Of a DNA stretch of 64,000 nt, positions 1 through 8,241 are shown one piece after another (the stretch's first letter is position 1; every line of letters begins with the position of its first letter). The DNA comes from Dehalococcoidia bacterium. Its GTDB lineage: Bacteria; Chloroflexota; Dehalococcoidia; Lucifugimonadales; Lucifugimonadaceae. Below the pieces are notes generated by a model. It did not search any database and was not told the DNA's origin. It saw nothing but the letters and a program-made list of their open reading frames with translations. Both the position numbers and the translations under genes were made by a program. The stretch lies in the NCBI GenBank assembly GCA_012959765.1, contig DUCO01000018.1, positions 15,142 to 79,141 on the forward strand, given 5' to 3'.

Positions 1-1
1 C

Positions 2-1660
2 AGTGCGTACATGGTTATGTCCATTCCAGCCACGCTGGCAATTTGGCACATCCGTAGCAAACGACCAAACATATGGATTTCCGCGATAACACTTGTCCTG
101 GCGTTCCAAATTTCTGGGCTAGTATTTTCGGGAAGCCGAGGCCCGGTCATCAGTGCAGTCGTTGGAATCGCCGTTTATTTCCTGATTGCATCTTTTCGAA
201 TCCATCGCCATGAATTGTTGCGAGTTGGAACGGCATCGTTGGTCGCGGTGGGCATAGCGCTGATCATCATTGCAATACCGTCGGGAGGCTCCACCAGCGA
301 GCAGAATGCCTCGACCGAGAGAATATTAAGTATCGGAGAGGAACTTCCCGTAGGATTTTCACGATCGGATGGAAGTACCGATCTGAGAGGTGGCCTGAAT
401 GGGCGAATTTCAACTTGGCGATCTGTTCTGGAATTGGCAACAAAATGGGAAGTACCAGCAGAAGAACCTTCCATGAAAACGCTGCTTCGCCCTGCATTTG
501 GTCTGGGACCTGAAATGTTGGTGTATTCATTCCCATTCGTCGGCGAACCTCAATCACATTTGTTGAAGATGGATCATGCTCATAACTTCGAACTAAATGT
601 ATTGGCCGAACTCGGATATCTTGGATTGAGTGCGTTGATAGCGCTCGCTGCTCTAGTTCTGGCGATGGCTATTAGAATCGTGAAGCTCGCCAGATCACAG
701 CCGCGCGGTGTCAGCCGGTCCACGATTGCAATTCTGTTCATCTTGCCATCGTTAATCGGAAAGCTTGTCGAAGTGCAGGTTGGTGTGCCGCGCGTCTCGG
801 ACATGGCGATGATGTTTGCGTTGTTTGGGGCGGTAATAGCGGTTCATGAACTGCTGCGTATCGCGACAACGAGCTACAAAGATGGATCTGAGTCCAAATC
901 TCAGAAAACTGCTCTTTCGATTTCGATCTCAGGATCCATTGTGTATAAGTCAACAATCATTGTCGCGGTGGTGGCATCGATAGCGTTTTTATCGGTGTTC
1001 GTCGGATGGGATTTGAGACGACTTTCAGCGAGCCGACATTTGGCAGCGCACCTTGATGATCCTGTAGCTGCATTCAACAATAATGTCTGGCAAGAAGCTC
1101 AATCTCGCGCCCCTGAGCGCAGCTCCATCACTATTAATCTTTACAGGCTGTATGCAGCGGCCGCCAATAATCAACAAAGTAAGGGCAACGAGGATCGAGC
1201 CGTTGAACTAATACTCGCAGGTCGCAACCTGCTATTGGAATATGAGAAGTACGATCCGTTTCAAATGGACACTCAAATCGGACTCGCTCAGGCTTCGTCC
1301 CGGATGGCAGAGTGGGGTTACTCGGAGTATCAGCAAGATTTGATAGACCGGTACGTGCTAATAGTGGATCGGTACCCAAACAAGCCGTCTTTGATAGGAA
1401 CTGCAGCAACAGTGATGTCTAGTTTCGGTAACCACGAACTAGCGATCGATTTTGCAGATCGTGCAATTGCTACCGAAGCCACCACTCAACCATGGTCAAA
1501 GGCCTGGTACGCCAAGGGGCGATCATTATACCTGCTCGGGCGAGAAGCAGAGGCGCTGGATGTATTGCAGATAGCGACTACCAAAGATCCAGAATCTGAA
1601 GGTGCGATTCGTTCTGAGGAGTTGCTAGCCCAGATTTTCGAGTTGCAGGGTTCGAGTTGA
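2..1660 (+). CDS. O-antigen ligase / polymerase-like membrane protein with C-terminal TPR region (5' partial)
   Basis: The frame is open back to base 2, so the gene probably begins outside the window; the first internal ATG is at base 11. The visible 549 residues begin with hydrophobic membrane segments. A loop with a HAHNxxxxxxAELGYLG-type motif follows (about residues 189-203), typical of Wzy/WaaL O-antigen ligase-like polymerases. One more membrane segment lies near residues 310-330. The last 200 residues are soluble and alanine-rich with TPR character (AWYAKGRSLYLLGREAEAL). The family joins or polymerises undecaprenyl-linked glycans on the outer face of the membrane; the substrate here cannot be told. 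A run of about 460 bases without a gene follows. Confidence 0.75.
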   Translation, partial: SAYMVMSIPATLAIWHIRSKRPNIWISAITLVLAFQISGLVFSGSRGPVISAVVGIAVYFLIASFRIHRHELLRVGTASLVAVGIALIIIAIPSGGSTSEQNASTERILSIGEELPVGFSRSDGSTDLRGGLNGRISTWRSVLELATKWEVPAEEPSMKTLLRPAFGLGPEMLVYSFPFVGEPQSHLLKMDHAHNFELNVLAELGYLGLSALIALAALVLAMAIRIVKLARSQPRGVSRSTIAILFILPSLIGKLVEVQVGVPRVSDMAMMFALFGAVIAVHELLRIATTSYKDGSESKSQKTALSISISGSIVYKSTIIVAVVASIAFLSVFVGWDLRRLSASRHLAAHLDDPVAAFNNNVWQEAQSRAPERSSITINLYRLYAAAANNQQSKGNEDRAVELILAGRNLLLEYEKYDPFQMDTQIGLAQASSRMAEWGYSEYQQDLIDRYVLIVDRYPNKPSLIGTAATVMSSFGNHELAIDFADRAIATEATTQPWSKAWYAKGRSLYLLGREAEALDVLQIATTKDPESEGAIRSEELLAQIFELQGSS

Positions 1661-2123
1661 ATTTTGATACTCGCCGGAAACTGACCTTCAAGATAATTTG
1701 AGCAACACGACGGTCACTACCCCTGTCAATTAACTTTCCAGCAACACACCATCCATCCTAAAGCTCGATATGAATCTTCGAAAGTTTTCTCGGACTCGCA
1801 TATTTGAATCGGTGAACCGGCTAGACAATACAGAAGTACCTATTTTGTCAATTCTCACAGCTCCAACAGATAGATAAACGTACTTAGAGCTATCAAGCAG
1901 CTGTACGCGCGCTATGAGGGCCTGAGGGTTAATTAATAGGGATTCTGAGTAGGGTTTGAGTAGCACTGCTATCAAAATATTGGTAGTGATTATCAGTATT
2001 AAATTACTTAATCAGACTTGTGTAGCTGCTTGACCTGCCTGCCCCCCCTAAAAGTGTTCACAAAATCCCCTAATCGGGGACCATTACGGTTTGGCTCCAA
2101 ACACCCATATTGAACTCAATATT
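1661..2123. other. Intergenic stretch, no convincing gene
   Basis: This AT-rich stretch lies between the O-antigen-ligase-like gene and the tRNA remnants. Short open frames on both strands lack a ribosome site and any recognisable protein character. A short C-run is present near 2041-2048. I see no terminator, promoter or RNA that I would defend. Confidence 0.5.
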
Positions 2124-2184
2124 TGGTGCCGAAGGTGGGAGTCGAACCCACACGACCGTTAGGGTCAAAGGTTTTTGAGACCTT
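2124..2184 (-). pseudogene. 3' fragment of tRNA-Leu(CAA)
   Basis: On the minus strand this segment has an anticodon stem-loop (AAGGT-CTCAAAA-ACCTT, anticodon CAA), a class II variable arm (GACC/GGTC stem), a perfect T arm (GTGGG-TTCGACT-CCCAC), the 3' acceptor strand CTTCGGC, discriminator A and an encoded CCA. The expected 5' acceptor strand (GCCGAAG) and D arm are absent; unrelated sequence lies in their place beyond 2185. It therefore looks like the 3' half of a leucine tRNA, as is left behind when an integrative element uses a tRNA gene as attachment site, or by a deletion. A functional tRNA is unlikely. Confidence 0.7.
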
Positions 2185-2202
2185 CGCACTATTGATTAAC
2201 TT

Positions 2203-2231
2203 CAAGGACCCAGCACGATGCCGGGCCCTTG
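2203..2231 (-). terminator. Strong hairpin between two tRNA remnants
   Basis: The minus-strand transcript folds into a 13-bp stem with a 3-base loop: CAAGGGCCCGGCA pairs with TGCTGGGTCCTTG using two G-U pairs. On the plus strand those two positions would be A-C mismatches, so the minus strand is the better reading. It lies just downstream of the tRNA-Pro-like remnant, as a terminator would. The following bases (AAGTTAATC) are not a U-run, so intrinsic termination is only a possibility. Confidence 0.45.
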
Positions 2232-2244
2232 TTAGGACTCAGTT

Positions 2245-2314
2245 TGGTCGGGGTGGCGAGACTCGAACTCACCCCCCCCCCAAAGCGGGTGCGCTACCAC
2301 TGCGCACACCACCG
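2245..2314 (-). pseudogene. Degenerate tRNA-Pro(TGG)-like sequence
   Basis: The minus strand shows a D arm (GCGC-AGTGGTA-GCGC), the start of an anticodon arm (CCCGC-TTTGGGG, anticodon TGG), a T arm (GTGAG-TTCGAGT-CTCGC) and a 3' end CACCCCG-A-CCA typical of proline tRNA. The 3' side of the anticodon stem and the variable loop are replaced by a run of ten G, shortening the molecule to about 70 bases. The 5' acceptor strand (CGGTGGTG) carries an extra T against the expected CGGGGTG. It is either a decayed tRNA gene or one damaged by a homopolymer assembly error. Confidence 0.6.
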
Positions 2315-2455
2315 TCGGCGATCGTCATTTTTCGCTTTGGTCACACTGGAACCGTCATAACGACAGGTTTAGTGCGAATCTAAACTGGTCTATTATGTAC
2401 ATGTGTTCAGGATGACAATGTTGGACGGTTTACGATGAGAGCGGTGCTGGTTGCA

Positions 2456-3814
2456 TTAAAGCTTCACTCGCCAGGCGATTAGGGCTGAGAGGATTCGGAC
2501 TGCTGCCATTGCCAGGAAGACGAGTTGCCAGGGTGTGCCTGCGGTGTCGAGGATCAGGGCGAAGATGATTGCCTGTGCTCCGGCGTAGACGTAGCCGTGG
2601 CCGTCGAGAACACCTGAGGCGGTTGCTGCGTATTTGGGACCTGCGATGTCGACTACGAGGGTCGAGGTCATCGAGAGGCTCATCGCGAAGGCTCCGACGA
2701 AGAGAAGAGCGGCTCCTGCGTATATGTTTTCGGCTGGGACGATTGCGAGGCCGACCAAAGCGATGGCGGAGATGATTGCTGATGCGGCGATCATCGGGCT
2801 CCGACGACCGCCGAGTAGAACGTCGGATATCCAGCCCGAAACCATGGGCGCTGTCAGGTAACCGACGGGAAGTGCGACGGTTACGAGGGCGGTGGTTTCT
2901 ATTGAGAGCCCGGCTTCTTCGAAGTAGTAGAGCGGCGCCCAGGTAGTGAGCCCGTAACGCACAACGTTTTCGAGCCCTTTAACGTGTGATGTTGCTACGA
3001 AACGCCAGTTTGAGTAGAGGATTCGGTAGGCGGTGAATGGGCCGTCGTTTGAGCCGGGCGTGAGAGGCTCACTTGGGCTCAGATTCTCCCCCCCTCTAAC
3101 CGTTTTGGAGCGATCGTGATCGGACGACTCGGCTCCTGTCTGCGACGCGGCCCATTCCGGGGGAGAGGACTCGGACTCATCCCCCAAGCTCGCTTGGTCA
3201 ATTTCGTCCAGCCCAACATCCGAAGGTCGATCTCTAATGAGGAAGAACAGTGCGACTGCTGCTGGGATCATCAGCAACGGGGGGTATCTGAACGCGGCTC
3301 GCCATCCGAATTCGGCGATTGTCCACCCGGTGACGAGCCACATCATTAGCATTGATGATCCGGCAGCAACTCCTACGAAACCCATCACGCGTCCACGGTG
3401 ACTTCGATGCCACCACTGGGCGAGCATGCCTATGCCGGGCGACCAAGCTGTGGCATTGGCGAATCCGTTAAATCCCCACGGAATGGCGATCGCCCAGAGG
3501 CTGGATCCGAAGCTTGTTACCCAGTTGAGTGCGACCGATGCGAGGGTTCCTGTGACCAGTAAAAGTCGATATCCGTAGGCTTCGGCGATTCTGCCGTGCG
3601 CCATGTCGCCGATGGCGAATCCCCAGAGCAGGCAGGCGTTGATGATGCCGATTTCGACGTGGGTGAAGTCGAGCTGTTCGCGCATCACGGGGCTGGCTGG
3701 CCAGTGGTTGAATCGGCCCATGTAGACGAACAGGTAGAAGGCGGCGTAGCTGAATAGCACGCGGTTTCGCCAGCGCCGCATGTCTGCCTGATTATCTTGA
3801 GTAGCTGATGTCAC
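2456..3814 (-). CDS. MFS transporter, organophosphate:phosphate antiporter (GlpT/UhpT)-like
   Basis: The 452-residue protein has about 12 predicted membrane segments with a central cytoplasmic loop (about residues 200-260) rich in Ser, Glu and Asp. The N-terminal YAAFYLFVYMGRFNHWPASP region and the later WW-x-R-xx-RG-xx-MGF signature resemble the OPA family of the major facilitator superfamily, which exchanges phosphorylated or acidic compounds for phosphate or acts as a symporter. The substrate is not visible. It is divergent from the amidohydrolase at 3939 with a 124-base gap. The flanking tRNA remnants may mark a recombination edge just downstream. Confidence 0.8.
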   Translation of the reverse strand: MTSATQDNQADMRRWRNRVLFSYAAFYLFVYMGRFNHWPASPVMREQLDFTHVEIGIINACLLWGFAIGDMAHGRIAEAYGYRLLLVTGTLASVALNWVTSFGSSLWAIAIPWGFNGFANATAWSPGIGMLAQWWHRSHRGRVMGFVGVAAGSSMLMMWLVTGWTIAEFGWRAAFRYPPLLMIPAAVALFFLIRDRPSDVGLDEIDQASLGDESESSPPEWAASQTGAESSDHDRSKTVRGGENLSPSEPLTPGSNDGPFTAYRILYSNWRFVATSHVKGLENVVRYGLTTWAPLYYFEEAGLSIETTALVTVALPVGYLTAPMVSGWISDVLLGGRRSPMIAASAIISAIALVGLAIVPAENIYAGAALLFVGAFAMSLSMTSTLVVDIAGPKYAATASGVLDGHGYVYAGAQAIIFALILDTAGTPWQLVFLAMAAVRILSALIAWRVKL

Positions 3815-3938
3815 GGGCGCAGGGTATATAGAAAGTTAGGGTTGTTGGGCAGACATCAGCAGTTGCTGGGCGTAGTATTTGCGCACTTGACCTCAAGTGA
3901 GTTGGGCGTGATTTCAAGCATGCTGGAGAATTTTCAAA

Positions 3939-4823
3939 ATGATCGTTGATGTCCATACCCACCTTCCAAGCCATATGGAAACTGTGCCGCCGGACCAGAT
4001 GCAGATCGAAACGACGATGCGTTCGGGTGAGGAAGTTCAGCTGACCAATTCGATCGACGACTACCTGCGGGATATGGGCCCGGTCGATAAGGCGTTTATT
4101 TTTGGAATCGCGCAGCGGCCATGGCGAATGAATCAGCAGGTACTTCGAATCGAAGGCTGGCCTGATGAGATGAACCACAACGATGTCGCAGCCGAAACGG
4201 CCAAGCGTGCGCCCGACAAGATCGTGCCGTTCATGTCGCTGCACCCGCTCGATCCGAACTGGAAAGATGAGTACGACCGGTGTGTTGGGGATCTGGGATC
4301 TAAGGGAATCAAGCTGGGACCGAACTATCAGGACTTCGACCCGACGGGTCCTGAGGCGTTCGAGCTTTTCGCTCGATTAGAAGCTGATGGCATTCCGATT
4401 GTGTTCCACCAGGGAACGTCGCCGATGACGGAAGCGCCGCTTACGTATGCTCACCCGCTGACTTCGGACAAGATCGCCATGGCGTTCCCCAAGCTGACGA
4501 TGGTGTTGGCGCATCTGGGTCATCCATGGCAGAACGACTGTCTTGCTGTCGTTCGCAAGCACCCGAATGTTTGGGCCGATGTTTCGGCGCAGTACTACCG
4601 TCCCTACTCGTTCTGGCAGGGCATGCGGTTGTTCTACGAATGGGGTGTGACCGACAAGATTTTGTTTGCATCGGATTGGCCGGTGACACGCCCGCAGGAC
4701 AATATCGACCATTTGCGCGGGCTTACTAAATTCGCCAAAGATCATCATCTGCCCGACATTCCTTCCGAGGCGATTGAGGGGATTATCAACCGGGATTCGG
4801 TTGAGATTTTGCGAGTGGATTAG
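3939..4823 (+). CDS. Amidohydrolase-family metal-dependent hydrolase (amidohydrolase_2, ACMSD-like)
   Basis: The 294-residue TIM-barrel protein starts with the HxH metal motif (VDVHTHLPS, His6 and His8). Further ligands are a mid-protein histidine (VFHQGTSP), the LAHLGHPW region and a C-terminal aspartate in FASDWPVTRP. This pattern fits the amidohydrolase_2 group, whose members decarboxylate or hydrolyse carboxylated rings and lactones. No signal peptide is seen, so it should be cytoplasmic. A small membrane protein, an MFS carrier and a second small membrane protein follow within a few bases, suggesting one operon for uptake and hydrolysis of an organic acid or lactone. Confidence 0.8.
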   Translation: MIVDVHTHLPSHMETVPPDQMQIETTMRSGEEVQLTNSIDDYLRDMGPVDKAFIFGIAQRPWRMNQQVLRIEGWPDEMNHNDVAAETAKRAPDKIVPFMSLHPLDPNWKDEYDRCVGDLGSKGIKLGPNYQDFDPTGPEAFELFARLEADGIPIVFHQGTSPMTEAPLTYAHPLTSDKIAMAFPKLTMVLAHLGHPWQNDCLAVVRKHPNVWADVSAQYYRPYSFWQGMRLFYEWGVTDKILFASDWPVTRPQDNIDHLRGLTKFAKDHHLPDIPSEAIEGIINRDSVEILRVD

Positions 4824-4841
4824 AAGAGAGCGGTACATTCG

Positions 4842-4982
4842 ATGCCTTATGTGATCGCGATTGGCGCGATAGTCATGTTGGTTCTCGTTATTTATCGGGC
4901 GGGTCGGCGCGCTGGCTGCGAAACTGGTCGGATTGATGAGCGCAAAGAGTGGTCGGCGAAAATTCGAGAGGTTGATGACTAG
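4842..4982 (+). CDS. Small single-span membrane protein upstream of an MFS carrier
   Basis: ATG at 4842 opens a 46-residue frame ending in TAG at 4980-4982, directly abutting the ATG of the MFS gene at 4983. The sequence is one hydrophobic helix (about residues 3-17, IAIGAIVMLVLVIY) followed by a charged, Arg/Glu/Lys-rich tail. An AGAGAG purine stretch lies about 13 bases upstream. The tight packing between amidohydrolase and carrier argues that it is translated. No family is recognised; an accessory subunit of the carrier is a guess from position. Confidence 0.55.
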   Translation: MPYVIAIGAIVMLVLVIYRAGRRAGCETGRIDERKEWSAKIREVDD

Positions 4983-6335
4983 ATGAGTGGTGATTCGTCG
5001 GGGCTTGATGGTGCTGAACCGGGTAGATCTCAAAAGAAGGGGATTTACTACGGCTGGTACGTAATCGCCGCGCTGTTTTTCGCAACGTTTGTAGCAATTG
5101 GCGCTCGTCAAGGCTTCGGCGTTTTTGTTAAAACGTGGGAGCAGGACTGGGGCGTTACAACCGCCACAATTTCGGTTGCTGCTGCTACAGGCTGGATCGT
5201 GAACGGTATTTCGCAACCGTTCGTTGGGCGACTGACCGACATTTACGGTGGCCGCCGAGTGGTGGTGCTGTCGCTGCTCGTGATGTCCATAGCAACGATG
5301 GGCATATCGCTCGTTACGAATATCTACGGATTGATCGCGCTATTTGGGTTCGTAATTTCGTTTGCTTCTGGCGGAATTTCACCTGCGACCACCGGCGTAA
5401 TCGTGGCACGGTGGTTCGAGAAGAAACGCGGTGTTGCGATGGCCGTGTTGATTTCGGGTGGGTCGGTTGGCGGGATGATCGTGGTGCCGTTCCTGAGCTA
5501 CGTGTTAATCGAGTTTGGCTGGCAGACGGCGTGGCTGATGATCGGCGGGTTGGCGTTGGCGTTCGGTGTTCCGCTGCTGATAATCGTTGTGCGGAGTAAT
5601 CCGGGCGATATGGGTCTGGAGATCGACGGTGAGGTATCGGACAAATCACCCGATGCCAGGATTGTCGTTCGTCCGGTTGGTCCAAAGTTCGTCGAAAAGT
5701 GGCGAGATTCGCTGAATTCGAAGCCGATCTGGCAGCTTTCGATTGCTTATTTTGTTTGCGGAATTACCACCGCTTCGATTGCCGTTCACTTTGTTCGCTG
5801 GGCGGTTAGCGAAGATATAACTACCGGAACGGCGGCATTGGCGTTTGGTGTGCTGAGCGGGATAAATGCCTGTGGAGTGCTTGCGATTGGGTTGCTTTCG
5901 GATCGGTGGCAGAGGAAGAATCTTCTTGGTGCGGTGTACTTGGTGCGAGCAGTTGCTTTCATTTCGCTGTTTGTTTTGCCGGGGCCGATAGCTATTTGGG
6001 CGTTCGCTGTAATTGGCGGGATGTCGTGGCTGGCTACGGTTCCGTTGACGGCTTCACTTACTGCCGATGTTTACGGTGTCCGAAATTTGGGGACGTTGTT
6101 CGGGTTTGCGAACATGGCTCACCAGCTTGGTGGTGCGGCTGCGGTGATGTTGTTTGGCTGGGCGTTTACGGCGTGGGGTTCGTACGACGTTCCGTTTGCG
6201 GTTGGTGCGGCAACGTTGATCGCTGCGGGGTTCGTTTCGTTCTCAATTCGCGAAAAACAGCATTCGGTTCGTTATGTGCAGGTGCCAGAGGGTGGTGCTG
6301 TGGATATAACCGAGCCGGTGTCGGACGAGTCGTGA
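4983..6335 (+). CDS. MFS transporter, monocarboxylate / oxalate-formate antiporter-like
   Basis: The 450-residue protein begins with a short polar tail and then GWYVIAALFFATF, the opening helix usual for the MCT/OFA branch of the major facilitator superfamily. The GRLTDIYGGRRVV loop between helices 2 and 3 matches the MFS signature. About 12 membrane helices are present with a central loop near residues 210-240. Such carriers move small mono- or dicarboxylates. It starts directly after the stop of a 46-residue membrane protein and is followed one base later by a 63-residue one, so the three are probably co-translated. Confidence 0.8.
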   Translation: MSGDSSGLDGAEPGRSQKKGIYYGWYVIAALFFATFVAIGARQGFGVFVKTWEQDWGVTTATISVAAATGWIVNGISQPFVGRLTDIYGGRRVVVLSLLVMSIATMGISLVTNIYGLIALFGFVISFASGGISPATTGVIVARWFEKKRGVAMAVLISGGSVGGMIVVPFLSYVLIEFGWQTAWLMIGGLALAFGVPLLIIVVRSNPGDMGLEIDGEVSDKSPDARIVVRPVGPKFVEKWRDSLNSKPIWQLSIAYFVCGITTASIAVHFVRWAVSEDITTGTAALAFGVLSGINACGVLAIGLLSDRWQRKNLLGAVYLVRAVAFISLFVLPGPIAIWAFAVIGGMSWLATVPLTASLTADVYGVRNLGTLFGFANMAHQLGGAAAVMLFGWAFTAWGSYDVPFAVGAATLIAAGFVSFSIREKQHSVRYVQVPEGGAVDITEPVSDES

Positions 6336-6336
6336 G

Positions 6337-6528
6337 ATGGCGAATCCACTCGGCCCGCTGCTACATCATTCGGAGCCTATAGACCCCGATTTATGGGAGT
6401 CGCTGGCTGCAAAGATCGACCATGTGTTGGGTCTGTCGCCCGGCGTGATGGTGCTGTTTTTGGGCGCGTTTATCGTGCTGTTTCCGTTGGTGGTTATGGT
6501 GATGGTTTGGCGGAAGCGGCGGGGTTAG
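6337..6528 (+). CDS. Small single-span membrane protein downstream of an MFS carrier
   Basis: The 63-residue frame starts at ATG 6337, one base after the TGA of the MFS gene. Residues 1-35 are soluble. Residues 36-58 form one hydrophobic helix (MVLFLGAFIVLFPLVVMVMVW) ending in WRKRRG, a positive-inside C-terminus. No family is recognised. Together with the 46-residue protein on the other side of the carrier it makes a symmetrical arrangement of tiny membrane proteins around one transporter. Confidence 0.6.
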   Translation: MANPLGPLLHHSEPIDPDLWESLAAKIDHVLGLSPGVMVLFLGAFIVLFPLVVMVMVWRKRRG

Positions 6529-6559
6529 GGTGAGGGTTGGCTACGCGACGCGAGGCTTG

Positions 6560-7108
6560 TCATCCTGAACTTAGAAGAATTTCGGCCAGTTCTTCGAGTG
6601 CTCCCCAGTGATCGAGCGTTGGTTCAATTTTTCGATCGAATTGGATGTACCAACCTTGGAAATCATCGTGGAGGCTGCGCACTTCGATGTTGCCAAGATC
6701 GGTGGCCATTTGGCTTATGGCACTGTTGGCCTTGAGGGCTTTGATTAGCCCGAGACTTCGATCTTGACCCTCCCACTTAACTTCTGCGACATTGCCGAAA
6801 GCTGGAAACGATTTTTTACGTTTCGTTTTGATTTTGATCGACTGCTCTTTTGGAATGGCGCGTTCGTCGGGAACTCCAAAATGAATCAACCAGCGTTCAG
6901 GAGAATCTTTGGTGGAGTCTTGTTTTACGATGTTTGCCCAGTAAATCGTGCCACCGTCGATATCTATTACTCCGAGCGAATGGAGGAATTTTCGGTTGCC
7001 AACTTGTTCTTCAGGTCGGTCGCGTTCGGCGAGAGTTGATCTGACACCAATCGCGTTGAGGTGATCAGCAAGTTGATCTCTTGTTTTATCGCGTAGTTTT
7101 TCTCGCAT
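6560..7108 (-). CDS. Hypothetical protein, 182 residues
   Basis: The frame is intact, starting MREKLRDKTRDQLADHL. The sequence is soluble, with a basic N-terminal helix, a Lys-rich middle (IKIKTKRKKSF, about residues 91-101) and a C-terminal half of mixed strands and helices. No catalytic motif or known domain is recognised. Nearby genes on both sides are metabolic and give no hint. Nucleic-acid binding is possible from the basic stretches but unproven. Confidence 0.55.
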   Translation of the reverse strand: MREKLRDKTRDQLADHLNAIGVRSTLAERDRPEEQVGNRKFLHSLGVIDIDGGTIYWANIVKQDSTKDSPERWLIHFGVPDERAIPKEQSIKIKTKRKKSFPAFGNVAEVKWEGQDRSLGLIKALKANSAISQMATDLGNIEVRSLHDDFQGWYIQFDRKIEPTLDHWGALEELAEILLSSG

Positions 7109-7130
7109 GTGAGATAACTCCCGGTGAAGG

Positions 7131-7170
7131 TTTCTCCCTCACCCCAGCCCTCTCCCCATGGAGAGGGGGC
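7131..7170. repeat. Dispersed intergenic palindrome, type A (CCCTCTCC...GGAGAGGG)
   Basis: The core CCCTCTCC-CCAT-GGAGAGGG at 7148-7167 is a perfect 8-bp inverted repeat with a 4-base loop, preceded by CCCTCACCCCAG. Relatives occur at 23835-23854 (CCTTCTCC...GGAGAAGG) and 55247-55263. It lies just past the stop of the DapA-family gene, between two minus-strand genes. A small mobile palindrome or transcriptional hairpin is plausible. Confidence 0.6.
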
Positions 7171-7174
7171 TCTG

Positions 7175-8110
7175 TTACACCTTGGCGTCTAGCAGGTCGC
7201 CCATTCGGTCGAGGATTGTGTCGAGTTCTTCGTAGTCGAGTTTGTCGAGGTACTTGTTAGCGGGGTTTCGGGTGAGCGGGGTCTTGATGATTCCTCGACG
7301 GAAGTAAGCGGCTTTGTAGGCGTTGGCTCCGAACATGAACTCGAAGTTCAGTGACGGAATCATCCGCTCCCAGATGCTTCGTGCTTCGTCGCTAACGATC
7401 TGGAGACCGTCTGAGTCGACACCGCCAGAATCAAGCGCATCCCAGAGTTTTACGTGGGCGTCGGTTATGTGGCCTGCTGGCATCGTGCCGCAGGAGCCAC
7501 GGCGATACTCGTCGACGAGGTATCGTCCGCCCATGCCGCCCATCAGGCCTTTGACTGCTCCCCCGGCTTTTTCGAGCAGCTCGGTCATGATCTGACCGGG
7601 GAGGTGGCTTTCTTCTTTTACATAGTCGACGTGTTCGACTTCGTTGAGCATCTTCACCATCATTGCCGTTGGAACTACGGGACCTGCTGGTGGCTTGTTG
7701 TTCTGAATCCAAACTGGCAGCTGGCCGACTTTGGCGATAGCTGTGTAGTGATCCCAAATAACCGATCCTGCTGCTCCGTTTGGCGGCATAGCCATCACAG
7801 AGTCGGCGCCCAGCTCGGCTGCGTTCCTTGTGAGTTCGGTTGAAACCGCAGTCGATGCTCCGCTTACGCCGGCGACCACCGGAACTGCGCCATCGACGAC
7901 TTCGATTCCGGTTTTGAGTACTTCTTTGCGTTCGGCTTCGGTAAGGAATGGTCCTTCCGAGGCGTTTACTGGCAGAACGATTCCGTGGGCTCCAGCTTCA
8001 ACACTGAATGCGATGCACTTGCGCAGGGATTCCCAGTCGATAGAGAGATCTTCGTTGAACGGGGTAACTGGAATGGCGTATACGCCGCGGAACTGAGAGT
8101 TTCTGGTCAT
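7175..8110 (-). CDS. Dihydrodipicolinate synthase (DapA) / N-acetylneuraminate lyase family protein
   Basis: The start is placed at ATG 8110 (MTRNSQFRGVYAIPVTPF), giving 311 residues; a longer frame to 8455 has no family character and runs into the divergent gene. The TIM-barrel class I aldolase has its Schiff-base lysine at Lys165 (VDYVKEES). The usual active-site tyrosine (YNxP) is replaced in the IQNNKPPAG segment, and the GTTGE motif reads VNASEGP, so it is not a standard DapA. Family members cleave or condense pyruvate with aldehydes, or dehydrate keto-sugar acids. It is divergent from the alcohol dehydrogenase at 8242, with 131 bases between. Confidence 0.85.
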   Translation of the reverse strand: MTRNSQFRGVYAIPVTPFNEDLSIDWESLRKCIAFSVEAGAHGIVLPVNASEGPFLTEAERKEVLKTGIEVVDGAVPVVAGVSGASTAVSTELTRNAAELGADSVMAMPPNGAAGSVIWDHYTAIAKVGQLPVWIQNNKPPAGPVVPTAMMVKMLNEVEHVDYVKEESHLPGQIMTELLEKAGGAVKGLMGGMGGRYLVDEYRRGSCGTMPAGHITDAHVKLWDALDSGGVDSDGLQIVSDEARSIWERMIPSLNFEFMFGANAYKAAYFRRGIIKTPLTRNPANKYLDKLDYEELDTILDRMGDLLDAKV

Positions 8111-8241
8111 CGTGGGAGAGGCTCTTGGGATTGGATGTTCGAATAATTTTGAAGCAACGAGGATACACCCGCACAAGCCCACGACTCCGGTAAGATGCGC
8201 CGGAGATTGCGAACTAGACGGATAGCCGAAAAGAGATATCG

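Noticed and set aside
2124-2230. A complete tRNA-Leu
   Set aside because: No D arm and no 5' acceptor strand complementary to CTTCGGC are present on the expected side.
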